This document shows, piece by piece, positions 34,299 to 45,097 of a stretch of DNA of 64,000 nt (within the stretch, counting starts at the first letter, position 1; each line of letters opens with the position of its first letter). The position numbers and the translations under genes are program-made. The DNA lies in contig CACRXP010000714.1 of NCBI GenBank assembly GCA_902702965.1, positions 162,930 through 226,929 of the forward strand, read 5' to 3'. Source of the DNA: Spirometra erinaceieuropaei. Taxonomy: Eukaryota > Platyhelminthes > Cestoda > Diphyllobothriidea > Diphyllobothriidae. The notes beneath the pieces were generated by a model. The model was not told where the DNA came from. It ran no database searches and saw only the letters and a program-made list of their open reading frames with translations.

Positions 34299-34689
34299 CA
34301 ATTTCCAAAAATGCATCATCGAATATCTCCTCGTTAAGCCATGCCCACCTTCCGCTCTCTGAATACGGTTCGGCACATCCACGTCGTTGGACATTTGCGA
34401 TACTGCATCTAACGTGTCATCGTTCTCATCGTCTCCCTGTTCTGGGTTTTATAATCTATACTTTCCAGCCACGTCAGGGATGGCGATATTATGGGTGTCT
34501 GGAAAGTGCAGAATATGTGATATAGAAAACAGAATTTTGGACGCCCTTTTATTCGTACTTGTCAGTGCAGATAAGGACTTGCTCAAGGAAAATCGGCAAC
34601 ATTCTCACCACTCCCCACTATTTTCCATGTGAATGAAACATCTTTCACGTTTATACTTAATGATACATCGCTGAACAAGGATCTAATGT
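34299..34689 (-). pseudogene. Unrecognised exon pair in C2 (exons a and b), second exon broken
   Basis: Exon a (34609-34689, 81 bp) sits between TATCCGCAG and a GTGAGA donor and codes DIRSLFSDVSLSINVKDVSF. Exon b (34299-34498) has acceptor CACTTTCCAG and donor GTAAGT. Both ends of exon a and the start of exon b are phase 1, so they join in frame at a GAC codon. In exon b the frame hits a stop after DVAGKY and is shifted after DDENDDTLDAVSQ. C3 carries the same pair at 54011-54391. No family is recognised. Confidence 0.5.
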
Positions 34690-35251
34690 CTGCGGATACA
34701 CAAAGTAGGCAAACGTGTGGCCAAATGGGCATATTCCGAATCCCCATCATCTTGTCAGAACTCGACTGGATTAACTCCAACAACTATGAAACGTTTGTAA
34801 ACTGGGATATTGATCGAGCTAGTGTGCACAGCATCTTCAGGACGGTAGAAGCCAGTCAACGCAATCTGCCAAGACGGTGCCATGACCAGGTTTGGCAGTA
34901 AACAGAGTGTTAAGGAGTTGTGATCGAGACACTCAACTGCGTCTACGTTCTTGGCCTTGGCACTCAGACAACTAAAATACACTCCAAGATTCCTTATTTC
35001 AAATTCGTATTTTGCTTAATTCAATCATTAGCCCCTGGGACCACAGTTGGGACCAAATACGTAATTCTGTAAGTTTTGTCATCCATCAACGAGTTTTATT
35101 GACACTCCACATCGCACTGTACTTCATTCGTAATTTAACTTTAAGCATAATGACTGTTTATTTCTACTAAGCACCTTCAAATGGACTGTTTTACATGTTT
35201 CCCAATTTCGGTGTGATCTTTCAGCAAATAAGATGGCGTTTTATGCATTAC

Positions 35252-35439
35252 CTCCAACGAATACTTCAGCGAGGAATGGTACTGCCAGAGTCGATGTCGA
35301 CCAGCTGTCAACAGTATCTGGCACTGGAAGTGTAGTCTCCGATGGGTTTACACTGGCCGAGCCGATTGAGGAGACTCTTGAGGTCTCTAGTGCATCATCT
35401 TGGTCAGATTCCGGAGAACTGAAAAAGCATCATAGTTGA
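35252..35439. other. Twin open frames on both strands, copy 1 of 3
   Basis: On the plus strand, ATG at 35233 to a stop at 35439 gives 68 residues (MAFYALPP..., ending SSWSDSGELKKHHS). On the minus strand, 35252-35418 is bounded by TTTTTCAG and a GTAATG donor and is open too (SPESDQDDALETSRVSS..., PVPDTVDSW...). Both frames are open in all three copies (also 36403-36609 and 54909-55115). By eye neither strand shows a clear excess of silent changes. The splice-like borders favour the minus strand slightly. Confidence 0.4.
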
Positions 35440-35716
35440 AACATTCGCCAAAACTGAAATTACCGGAAGTAAAGCCTCAATGGCGGAGACTGGGACGTCC
35501 CCAGCCGTGCTTTCAATGCGCGCATACAAGCATCTCCTAATCAGGACATGGACTGCAGGTGCTGGTGCTCCATAGCCAACGTGACAAGTTTTAGTAAACA
35601 TATGGAAAAAATTTCTTATTGGAATTCTATAAGCTGGATACTACAGGAAGGGGTATAGGCCCTCGATTTTCAGGTGTTAAATGACATCCAAAACGCATGG
35701 ACAAAGGCCAACTTAC

Positions 35717-35914
35717 CAATTTCCGAAAATTCATCATCGAATATCTCCTCGATGAGCCATGCCCACCTTCCACTCTCTGAATACGTTTCGGCATTCATGT
35801 CTTTGGACAGTTGAGATACTGCATCTAACGTGTCATCGTTCTCATCGACTCCCTGTTCTGGCTTTGATACTTTATACGTTCCAGCCACGTCAGAGATGGC
35901 GATATTATGGATAT
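35717..35914 (-). CDS. Unrecognised exon b, intact copy in C2
   Basis: This is a 198-bp exon candidate on the minus strand with acceptor CACTTTCCAG and a perfect GTAAGT donor, phase 1 at both ends, and no stop. The peptide includes NIAISDVAGTYKVSKPEQG, DENDDTLDAVSQLSKDMNAE and GRWAWLIEEIFDDEFSEIG: acidic, low in hydrophobics, with a tryptophan pair. It is the best preserved of the three b exons (others at 34299 and 54011). Exon a is missing upstream of this internally duplicated copy. Product unknown. Confidence 0.45.
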
Positions 35915-36402
35915 CTGGAAAGTGCGGAATATGTGATACAGATAAAAGAAATTTGGACGTCCGTCTATACGCAATTATCAGGGCAGATAATGACATACTT
36001 GCTCAAGGATAGAGGATAGAGGCGCCATGAATCGACTATTCTTTTGTTGCCCTGCCAATTCGTCCACAGGCGAGGAAAAATGGGATTGACGACACAGGAA
36101 CCTTCTAAAAGAATTCTGTCTGAGAATCGCTTACGGAAGGGGAGTTATAAGGGCGACACACTAAGCAAAGGAAATGTGTCAATGGTAGCTAAATCTACCG
36201 TACCCCTGCGAAGGTGTAAATGATATCTACGAACCCGGGAGCTCTCAACGGATGCCATTAATTCGACCGTCGTTACCGACGATGTCCACCGTGTACCCCA
36301 CAATAAAATGGAGCCATCTAACTTCGTTCATTTCTACTAAGCACGTTCAAATGGACTGTTTTACATGTTTCCCCAAACCAGTGTGATTTCTCAGCAACTT
36401 AA

Positions 36403-36609
36403 ATGGAATTTTATGCATTGCCTCCGTGGACTACTTCAGTGGTGAATGGACTTGCCAGAGACGATGTCGACCAGGTGTCAACAGTATCTGGCACTGGGGG
36501 TGTAGTCTCCGATGTGTTTACATTGGCCGAGTCGGTTGAGGAGACTCTTGAGGTCTCCAGTGTCTCATCTTGGTCAGATTCAAGAGAACTGAAAAAGCAT
36601 CATAGTTGA
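36403..36609. other. Twin open frames on both strands, copy 2 of 3
   Basis: The plus strand gives 68 residues from ATG to stop (MEFYALPP..., ending SWSDSRELKKHHS). The minus-strand frame is also open, but its donor has changed from GT to GC, so the minus exon model fails in this copy unless a GC donor is used. Confidence 0.4.
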
Positions 36610-36966
36610 AACATTCGCCAAAATTGGAATAACCGGAAGTGGAGCCTCAATGGCGGAGATTAAGAAGTCCCCAGCCGTGCTTTCAATGCGCGTTTCATTC
36701 TGGGCTTTGCGGCATCCACAGGATAAACGCATATTCTTGAGTCTGTGCATGCATGAAAGGGTAAAACAATGAAAGGTTCCGTAGCTGCTGCAAAGCGTTT
36801 CCAATCTGGCAGTCTGATGATCCTTGTCTACCGTTTCTCCGAAAAACACACGCAGTCCGTCCACCGGCATCTGAAAGATACTGTCCCCTCAAGAAGCATG
36901 CAACCGGAAATAAACCGCAATGGCTGACATCATCGGTTAAGAAGGAAATCCGGAAAAACGCAAGCT

Positions 36967-38418
36967 GTGGAAAATCCCTTACAAACGGAGTGCCTAGAAA
37001 AACTTCAGGAATTAAGACAACAACGAACATTATGCAAAAGACTTACCCGAGAGGTACGAGCTTCTTATGCACTGAAGCTCCTGGAAGAGGCGTTCTATGT
37101 ATATAACAGGAGAAATACGAAAAACCGTGACCAGGTTGCAACCTTATAGGACAGAAATAACCGAGTTGTGAGCGATGGCTTTCAAAAAGCCGTGCTTCTT
37201 TCCGAGTTTTTCCAAGATGTCTACACCACGGAACCACTTCTCCAGCTCCTCAGCTTGGGGACTAAGGCGTCCCCAACCATGCTTTCAATGCACGTTTTAT
37301 CCTGGGTTTTCTGGCATCTACAGGAAAGACGCATACTGGCTGCTGCAAAGCTGTGCCACTCTGGCTGTCTGATGATCTTTGTCCATCGTTGTTCCGAAAA
37401 ATTCACATTGTCCGTCTACCGGCGTCCTCTGAGTCATAACCACATAACTGTTCGCCGTTAAGTAATGTGGGAAATGTAAAAAACTGGTTTCCTCTAGAAG
37501 GAGCAAGGATAGGATGAAATTTCGATTTAAACCCCTACCCTATTCATTATATACGTCAACGACTGCGTCAGTAAACTGAATTGTGATGTCGCCATGTTCG
37601 CTGAAGATATTAAACTTTGGAGCGTCATCCGAACTGAATTGGACGAAGAGCGCTTGCAGGCAGACCTGACCCGACTCGAGAAATGGTCACAGGACTGGCT
37701 TTTGCCATTTAATTAGACTAAGTGCAATGTTGTGCGAGTTGACAGGACCCGATCTCTCAGCCGTAGGGTTTACTACCTAAATTGCATACCATTGCAGGAG
37801 GTAGACGCCCAGAAAGACTAGGGTGTGTGGGTAACGTCTTCTCTAAAACCGTCGCTCTACTGCTCCAAGGTAGCCAAGTCCGCGATGTCAGTCCTTTATC
37901 TTGTCAAGAGAGCTTTATCTACCTTCGATGAGGACTGCTTCGTTAAAGTCTTTCAGACTTTCGTACGGCCACAGCTAGAGTTCGCTGTTCAGGCGTGGAA
38001 ACCCTGGACCTCTAAAGATGTCAGCATCCTTGAGAAAGCCCAAAGGCGGGCAACCAAAGTCGTAAGTGGACAGGGCTAACTACCCTATGAAACACGACTG
38101 TCCAATCTCGGTCTTTTTCCACTGACTTACAGACAGCTAAGAGGCGACCTTATACAAACATTTCGTTTAATGCTCGGCCAGGACTGCTGTCTCGTACCTG
38201 CTGATTTCTTTGAATTAGCGACCACAACGAACCTCCGAGGTCATCCATTTAAACTACGTGTGACTGGCGCCAAGCTGGACATTCGGAAGTTCTTCTTTTC
38301 AAACAGAGTGATCGAGACTTGGAATGCTCTACCTGCAGATTTCGACATGTCCACCTCCGTTGACGCTTTTAAGCGCAAGTTGGACAAGTGGACTACCAAA
38401 CGTCATAATGCCGCCTGA
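36967..38418 (+). pseudogene. CR1/jockey-like non-LTR retrotransposon remnant
   Basis: The first part (36967-37235) reads ECLEKLQELRQQRTLCKRL and NRVVSDGFQKAVLLSEFFQD, the region ahead of the RT. It then jumps via unrelated repeat DNA (37236-37505) to the RT C-terminal half: LFIIYVNDCVSKLNCDVAMF, a catalytic box FAED where FADD is expected (37597-37608), GVWVTSSLKPSLYCSKVAKS, KVFQTFVRPQLEFAVQAW and GHPFKLRVTGAKLDIRKFFF. In-frame stops lie at 37714, 37821 and 38078. The palm core is missing. The element is dead, and clade placement is by general resemblance only. Confidence 0.8.
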
Positions 38419-38889
38419 CCGACATCGTCTAGCATTTCGTTCGATCAGTTTATTAATATTGTCATGTTACTGCATGTATTTCAGTAACGCTTATTTTATA
38501 TCCTTGTCCCATGCCTGTTGAATGCATGTTGGCATTTAATTCGTCTCCCTCAGAAACTGAGGTAGCATCAACTATCCGTAGACAGACTACTGTACAGCAC
38601 ATTTAGTAACGTTAATGTTTTTAACTCTTGGAACAATTCGTTTATCCGTCTGGTTTCGAAAACCTAGCCAATCTAAGAAACTATGCAGCTGTTTGATGTT
38701 TCCACTTTCAAATTTTTGATATAGTTCGCTTCCTTGCAACAAATAGGGAGTTCAAAGGTTCAATACCTATATTTCCCTCTAATAAAACTGAACTAAACTT
38801 AATTGAATTTTAGTATGTTTTTGGAGACAAATCTTTCACCATTTTCGAAATCTGCTGATGCGCTGAGAAGACGAGATTCTCTGAGATAA

Positions 38890-39130
38890 TAATGAGAAGA
38901 GGGTAGTGTACACGTTTCCATCGGTTTGGCTTTTAAAGGCAGAAACGAGGTTTAGTTCACTGGTAAGCCAAGCAAGCTGGGAGAATGTGCTCAGTGAATA
39001 CCCTGGATACCCTCAATACTCAGTGCTGAAACTTCGCCAGGGCGGGGTACTTAGCTACTCGGGAAGCGCACAGTTGAACACTGTTCCCAACACCACGGTT
39101 GGTGGATCAGATGGTTGAGTAATCGGCACA
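38890..39130 (+). pseudogene. Penelope endonuclease C-terminal tail (C2)
   Basis: The translation YPQYSVLKLRQGG...SGSAQLNTVPNTTVGGSDG is what follows the WFTG-x-x-SI-KCNDLP stretch in Penelope GIY-YIG proteins. C3 shows the preceding part as well (55840-55990). It lies right at the C-B boundary in both units. Confidence 0.55.
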
Positions 39131-39374
39131 CCAACATCCAACAGCCGTGTTGAAATCGCAGCAATTACTGACGCGAATGTGAGCCATCAAACAGTCATTA
39201 CACCAAATGCGACGCTTCCTGATTGGGGGGGGGGGGGAGGAAACCGTGAATATTCATAGGTATGCGGTAGCATGGCGACTGCATCCTATAAATACTGCAG
39301 CCCATTGTGCATGAACCACCCATATCTGCTACTGTCTCTGTATTTAATTAAATTGGCAGTTCTAGCCTCGGTTT

Positions 39375-39700
39375 CGGCGATGTCCACCACGTGTCCCACA
39401 GCAGGATGGGGGCCGGCGCGGTCACTTGTACGTGAATTAGTTCATTATGATGGCGAACTTGTGTAGTATCTGCCGCACGATTTCTCTACCCCCTCCCCTC
39501 CCCCCACCTGGTCTCGGTGTCAGAACAAGGCACAAAATACCGGAGTCAGAAGGGGCCGTAGGTGACTGGCAGACAGAAACCTGCACCAAAGCATGCCACT
39601 GCACCCTCAAGTTCACAGCTAATAATGACCAGGCCCTTATTCAACCAGCAAAGAATAGTAGGCGATTCAGATTCCAATTGGTGTGGCCCGCACCTATCAC
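39375..39700 (+). repeat. Dispersed repeat family R, copy in B2
   Basis: Equivalent of 5590-5870: CGATGTCCACCACGTGTCCC head, GGTCTCGGTGTCAGAACAAG middle and GTAGGTGACTGGCAGACAG tail. Confidence 0.6.
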
Positions 39701-40480
39701 ACGCCGTTCCATGCATCCCTACGTATGCACCCGAAATACCCCGCAGTGGTTGATGTCTTCCTCAGAATGTTTGACATTCGACAAGAAGCCAGAATTCTGA
39801 TAGAGAGCACCCAACTTTTCAGAATCTGCTTGACTGCCGAGAAACGGACTCCATTTAGACAATTAAGACTATCTTGACGGAAGTCAGAGTCTGTGGTAGA
39901 AACTTACACACAGTAAATTTGTCTGATGGCAATAGAAATGATGTTGTTCACCTGTTCAATGATCTTCACAGGTACAATCTCTGTCATTATCCATAAACTG
40001 AGCTGTCTCAAAAACTGGATCTTCTTCTACGGTTATGGCAAAACTACGGTAGAATGAATCTGCAAAAGAAGCGAAGAACATTAATGCATTTTTAATCAAG
40101 TTTGAGAATGTAAGGGATCATTGTATAAATAATCGTGTTTTACACTTGGCTTCTGGATAATTAGGAATAAGTCGCTGTCCAACGATTTATCTGCAACGAT
40201 AAGTTGAACTATTTCCAAAATACCGTCATCGCCTACGGACATAGGGTGACTACAATAAAATGGACCTGCAAAGAAGAGTGGCGATTGTGAGCGAATGCGC
40301 AATATCGATTGGAAGACAATGCTGTACAATCAATCTTTCTGGACTTTTCCGAAATAAATAAATTGGTAAAGTTACCGGTTGTTTGGTCTCCATTTGCGGA
40401 AATATAGATCCGTATCCTGTCCTCGCTTTAGTACTATTTGGGTGTACAGAAACCATAGGCGCCGTAGTAGAGCGTAATCC
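39697..40480 (-). pseudogene. Decayed B2 copy of the phase-1 exon gene
   Basis: E2 (40146-40265) is open, but its donor is a weaker GTGTAA. E3 (39952-40059) contains an in-frame TGA shortly before its donor. E4 (39697-39833) is open and ends with a stop (SIRILASCRMSNILRK... ending DAWNGV). E1 (about 40350-40470) lacks the AG acceptor seen in B3. The E3 stop makes this copy a pseudogene if the model is right. Confidence 0.55.
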
Positions 40481-40638
40481 CGTTTTGATCATGCCTCATC
40501 TAGATGCCTTTAATGGTCATCCCGAAAGTACCTCTCCAGGATCGACAATCAGGCGCTGAGTGTATGAGGACCGAACATCGAAGGTCTACGACTTGACGAA
40601 GCGCTCGGTCGGGATTTGTGCTGACTCCTGTACTTCAG

Positions 40639-40815
40639 TGCCATGTAGACATCATCTTCGTAGCCATGAGACAGGCAATGGAGAAGGTACCCGAACCAAC
40701 CGAGTCAGATCTATTGCATCGCCACAAACACATTGTTGCGGTTTTGTTGATGCCAGTGCAGATCGCCTTCAATCAAGGCGAAATCTTCGACCTACCCCGA
40801 ATAACAGAGACAGCA
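40639..40815 (+). CDS. Unrecognised plus-strand exon candidate (B2)
   Basis: This is a 177-bp (59-codon, phase 0-0) open stretch between acceptor CTGTACTTCAG and a perfect GTGAGT donor. The peptide includes DIIFVAMRQAMEKVPEPTES, HIVAVLLMPVQIAFNQGEIF and DLPRITETA. It reads like an ordinary globular or helical protein segment, and changes from B1 include several silent ones. In B3 the same region is removed by the 6.1-kb insertion right after its first codons. I do not recognise the family. Neighbouring exons of the same gene were not found. Confidence 0.45.
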
Positions 40816-41221
40816 GTGAGTTAAAGCCTCCAGCGTTCGCTTGTCTCCGGCCTCGTTTGCTTGTTTAGAATCAATGACTAGACGGTATACAAGTGATGAT
40901 CCGCAGATCCTCCCTGCCATTGTCTTTCCATGAGCAATACTCGATGGTACAGGTGTGAAGGGAATCAATAAGGGAAATAAACTAGATCGAAATCGTTATC
41001 CCTGATTCGTTAGTATCCTACCGCTGTTCGGCGATCTATAGACTTCAAGCGAACTTACAGATTCATGGATGCTGACTGATGCTTTACTGGTTATCAGTCC
41101 AGCGTGTCAACTCAATTAACATTAAGGACAGGAAGGACGAGAGAGGAAGTGAAAAAAGGGAAATGGATCAAAGAGGATCATCGATAACGCTTAGACATTT
41201 ATCTCTACATCTCCGAGGAGG

Positions 41222-41420
41222 CAGCCAACTTAGTCTGCTCAATGCCTGCGCTTGCGGACAAAGAAACTATGTCGTAAAAACTGGACGACTGTTCCAAGCG
41301 CGAGCGAATGGCCGAACACGCGACAGTGGTGCAGAGAAATGACACCAGCCATCAAGATACGGCTCATTCCACGAGATCTGACCCCACATTCAGATTGTAT
41401 TTGGCATTACAAGAGTGCCA
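41222..41420 (+). pseudogene. Penelope GIY-YIG endonuclease fragment (B2)
   Basis: The B2 copy reads NACACGQRNYVVKTGRLFQA in one frame (Cys pair plus the NYV-x-TGR block), then shifts to the frame giving MAEHATVVQRNDTSHQ. It is better preserved at the Cys motif than 7400-7590. Both copies carry the same shift, so the damage predates block duplication. Confidence 0.65.
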
Positions 41421-41569
41421 CGAACGGGTCTGCTTCGACCCTACAACCTGCAGGTATTATGGTCTAGCCAACGTTGAATGTCCTTAGTTTGAATTGGCCA
41501 CTTTATAGGTTATATCGACGCAAAGGGTTTTTCCTATGAAACTTCAATCCTCATGACTGGCAATATCCA

Positions 41570-42060
41570 GCAGCAGAGTGGAATGAGGGACGGTGACTTG
41601 CACAGCCCCTACCGCAATTTCTCCTCCCCCACCTGAGACCGATGTCAAGACGAAGTCAAGAAGACCGGTGGCGAGAGAGAACGCAAGTGGCTAGCACAGC
41701 ATAAATTCGAGCCTAGGCATACCACCAGCACGCTCTCTGGTTCACGAAGTACGCTGACCAGGACTTTACACAACAAGAGGAAAGACGGACGACTGAGATC
41801 CCACGTAGCCGAAGTGCTATGGAGGTCACAATAAGAAGCAACCATTGCAGCCTAACACTCAGACCATTAGTCGGCCGATCCACACAAACACACAATACTG
41901 GGCCGATTGCGAGGTCCGATTTATCCCGTCAATTGGTAACCTTCCAAACCACAGCTTTTAGTGCACCGATGCAGCTCCAAACGCATTCGGCTGATCATAG
42001 TGAGGAATATGTACCGAGACGGAATGGGCTTCACCGTGTTCACTGCCTTCTCGCTACATT
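41570..42060 (+). repeat. Dispersed repeat family R, long copy in B2
   Basis: Counterpart of 7735-8240 with the same internal order of blocks and only scattered differences. Confidence 0.65.
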
Positions 42061-43269
42061 TTATAAAAAAAAGACTACTATATCGTTGTCAGTAAAGAGG
42101 GAAGGAGAGTGACCGGATGGCAAAAGCGTTCCTCGGGCGAAGTCCGCAATTGACGTGGTCAGTTCCATGACCAGGACGAGTTGGCAGGACATGCTTTCGT
42201 TTCCAAAACTTTTATACAACTGAGGCTTCACTGCAAGCCTGTAAATATTGTCCGTCTTCTAAAATTTGAGCTTTTTTCGCTTCCTCTTTGCCAAATCAGG
42301 TTTTCGGCGGGTAGATCCCGCATGCTCGGAGAGAAGGAAGTGCCTAGAAAATAAGGACGTACCATAATTGAAGAAAGGAGACTAGCCCTCAGACGTTTCA
42401 GATTCTTGCTCCCATCCGTCATCATTCTCCAACTACAGCCGCTTAGCTTTGGTCAGGATGTTTGATTTTCAATAGAAATCTATTTTGGGTTGCAACTATA
42501 GGGGGGCAGTCTGACAAAAGCGAGGTCATAAAAAGTTCATGAATCAGAGTGTGTGCGTGACAACAGAAATCAATCACATGTGAACCAAAACTGTTCTAAT
42601 CTGCCTGAACGACGTATGTCGAGGAAGGTTGATGCTACCGATTTCAGTCAAATCCAAGAGTGTGGTAGAAAGGAATTCAGCATGCGGAAATTCCACTTAG
42701 GCCTGGGGCACCTTAACCGGCATTGTTTCAGACGACCTTAGAAGAGAAGGCATGGGATCGGGTCGGTTTCCATTTTAGAGTGCCCTCGGGCTGATGGGAT
42801 TTCGCATGCCTAAGTTGGCCTTAAGCTTCAATACATATTTCGTCCGAAAGCGCTTACAACAGTCTCGATGGATTTTACGCGCCCTAGAAAGAACGATGCG
42901 GTCATAGCGTTCTCCACTCTACGGGAATCGAGGATGTGAGACTAACTTTAACCATAAGCAATAAGTTCGTCCCATCTAATGACAGAAGTCAAGGAGCTGC
43001 GAGAACTGGTTTATTCTACACATAGGGCAGTTTGTCACGAGTTATCTGCTGGCCTGTGTCTCAAAGCAGACGTCCGTTAGCGGGAAAGCGTACGTCGTGA
43101 TGTGTTGTTTGCGCAGGTTCCACATGTCTGTGCCATCATGGGAGTATGTGTAGCTGAATGTCGGAAATGTGATTGGCTGTTTTGAGGGCAGAATTGGAGG
43201 GCGCTTGATCACAAGGGCAAACGGGAAATAAACCGCGGCGTCCGACGCGCGTGAGACAGTGAAAGATTG

Positions 43270-43960
43270 TCTGCTCAGGCCTGAAGGATGGCCGAACGCT
43301 AACGGTGCGTCTGTAAGTCACCGCTGGACTATGTCCTCGTTCGGCGGCGAGATCGATAGAACGTGATGAAGACCAAGGCGATCTGCGACGTTTATGGCTA
43401 GACGGATCATCGCCTCGCCATCTGCAAGATGACCGCAAACTTGTAGTAGGCCATAAGGTAAGCGACCATCAGGTAAGCTGAATACTGCATTGTTATCTTT
43501 GCCTGCTCACCGTTTGCATTTCAACAATCAACTGACCCAGCGGCTGGAAGACCTGCCAGTTCCAGATAAAACCGCCCCCATGGAGAGAGTCGATGGTGCC
43601 GACTACGGAGACCACCCTGGCTGTCCTCGACCGCGCACGTCGTCAGCACCAAAACCAGTTTGACGAAAATAACGCCGTCATTGGTAATCTGCTGGCCGAG
43701 AAGTACAGGCTGCAGGGAGCCTACCTCGACCGCCCAACGGACGAGAACAAACACGCCTTCTACAAATGCCGTCGCCTATTACAGCAACGATTGCGAAAAA
43801 TGCAGGATTCCTGGATGGCTCATAAGGCCGAGGAGATCCAGACATACGCCGACCGCAACGACTGACAGAATGTCTTCTCTGTATTCAGGGCAAACTACGG
43901 CCCCCGACCGGAAGATCTGCATCCGTTCTCAGCTCTTATGAATCGACCCTTTTGACGGAG
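43270..43960 (+). pseudogene. Fragment of the zinc-finger non-LTR retrotransposon (B2)
   Basis: Counterpart of 9440-10130. [11 protein letters not shown] is visible near 43327, followed by a stop and TDHRLAI, then QNQFDENNAVIGNLLAEKYR and LLQQRLRKMQDSW. It has the same truncation points as B1, so it was inherited with the block. Confidence 0.8.
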
Positions 43961-44251
43961 TCGGTGGTGCGGCGGTCGATGTGAGACGCAAGCACAAGAG
44001 TTCTCAGTGGATCAACGAAACGAAGTCCCTATAATCACAAATCAGAAACGAACATATCAGCTCGGATGGTCAGGAAGCCGCGCAAGGATGGGATGCAAGC
44101 TGTCTTCTTAGGCAATTGTCTGCGGAAGTGCATCGCCTCGAGACTTCCTCCGGCTGATGAGACCAACTAGTGAAGTGAGGAATATAGATTTCAGGCATTG
44201 GCGCAATACTGCAGCCCCTTGTGCATGAAGCGCCCATATCTGCTTTTGTAT

Positions 44252-44284
44252 CCGATGATGGGTTCGAGCAGGAATTCGAAACGT
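44252..44284 (+). ncRNA. Hammerhead-ribozyme-like motif, B2 copy
   Basis: CCGATGA, helix GGGTTC/GAATTC around GAGCAG, then CGAAACGTC. The GAAAC-GUC block is canonical here, while the CUGAUGA block has one change. The B1 copy shows the opposite pattern, so the ancestral motif probably had both blocks intact. Confidence 0.35.
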
Positions 44285-44961
44285 CAGGCTAATCAAGCTC
44301 TTGTCCCAGCGATCGTGTCTTCTTCAAGACCACTGCCTGGGACTCATCTCTTCGCTTCTATTACCCGATGTTGCCACAGACGCATGAACCCAATTTGACA
44401 GACAAAGGTGACACGAGTCAGCAGTGACGGTGGCGATCGCTTGAGCAGACTGCAACACGGCCGACTCCTCACCAGATGGCATGACGGGCACCTATCCCAT
44501 TGGAGTTTCTATCGCTTCGACCGCTCATCGACAAGGCGGGTACATGAACTTTACAGACACCAGAGGACCGAACTTGCCACCTGTTTGTTGAAATACAGAA
44601 ACACCTAACCATATATATATTGCAGCTGGCGTGGCTTGATTGGCCGCCCCAGGGGCAACTTCACCAGTGTGTCCCTCTGACGCGATCGGTGATTGCACGA
44701 CAATCAAAGATGCATAATTCCTTCCAGAATCCCGAGTTTTTCTCGTCGTAGTGTAAAAGTATTAAATGTCCGTCTTCCGGTAGGATTTTTGCGCCTGTTT
44801 CGAAATGATTACTCACCTGAGATTTTAGTATATTTAGATTCCCACTGATATCTACCGGTCCATTGTCTATGTGTCAATTATACCACTTCTGCAACGACTT
44901 TATATTCAACTGGTATATGCCTGCACATATGGATATCAACAACAGTTAACTGTTTGGCCAG

Positions 44962-45097
44962 CATTTGATTGTCTATGCGGTTTGGCATTCCGTACGATCT
45001 GCCTCTGACATCATGAGAGCACTCACTGAAGAACAGTCAGGTTCATACTCTCCTGTAGGCAAATGGAATTTGAGTGCCGGTCAGAGACGTCAGATGG
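44962..45097 (+). CDS. Unrecognised plus-strand exon candidate (B2)
   Basis: Same 136-bp length, acceptor (TTGGCCAG) and weak GTAAAA donor as 11140-11275. The peptide contains SDIMRALTEEQSGSYSPVG and WNLSAGQRRQM. Without neighbouring exons this is only a candidate. Confidence 0.3.

Larger units (their letters stand above)
33713..39235 (+). repeat. Block C, copy C2 (expanded)
   Basis: From GGGAGCGCAAACGCAATTAA onwards the sequence matches C3 (53430-56110). Parts are internally duplicated: 34130-34560 recurs at 35550-35960, and 35220-35450 recurs at 36390-36620. It also contains a CR1-like remnant absent from C3. Stretches 36010-36390 and 38420-38890 show no gene; the first ends in an R-like head. 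Confidence 0.85.
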
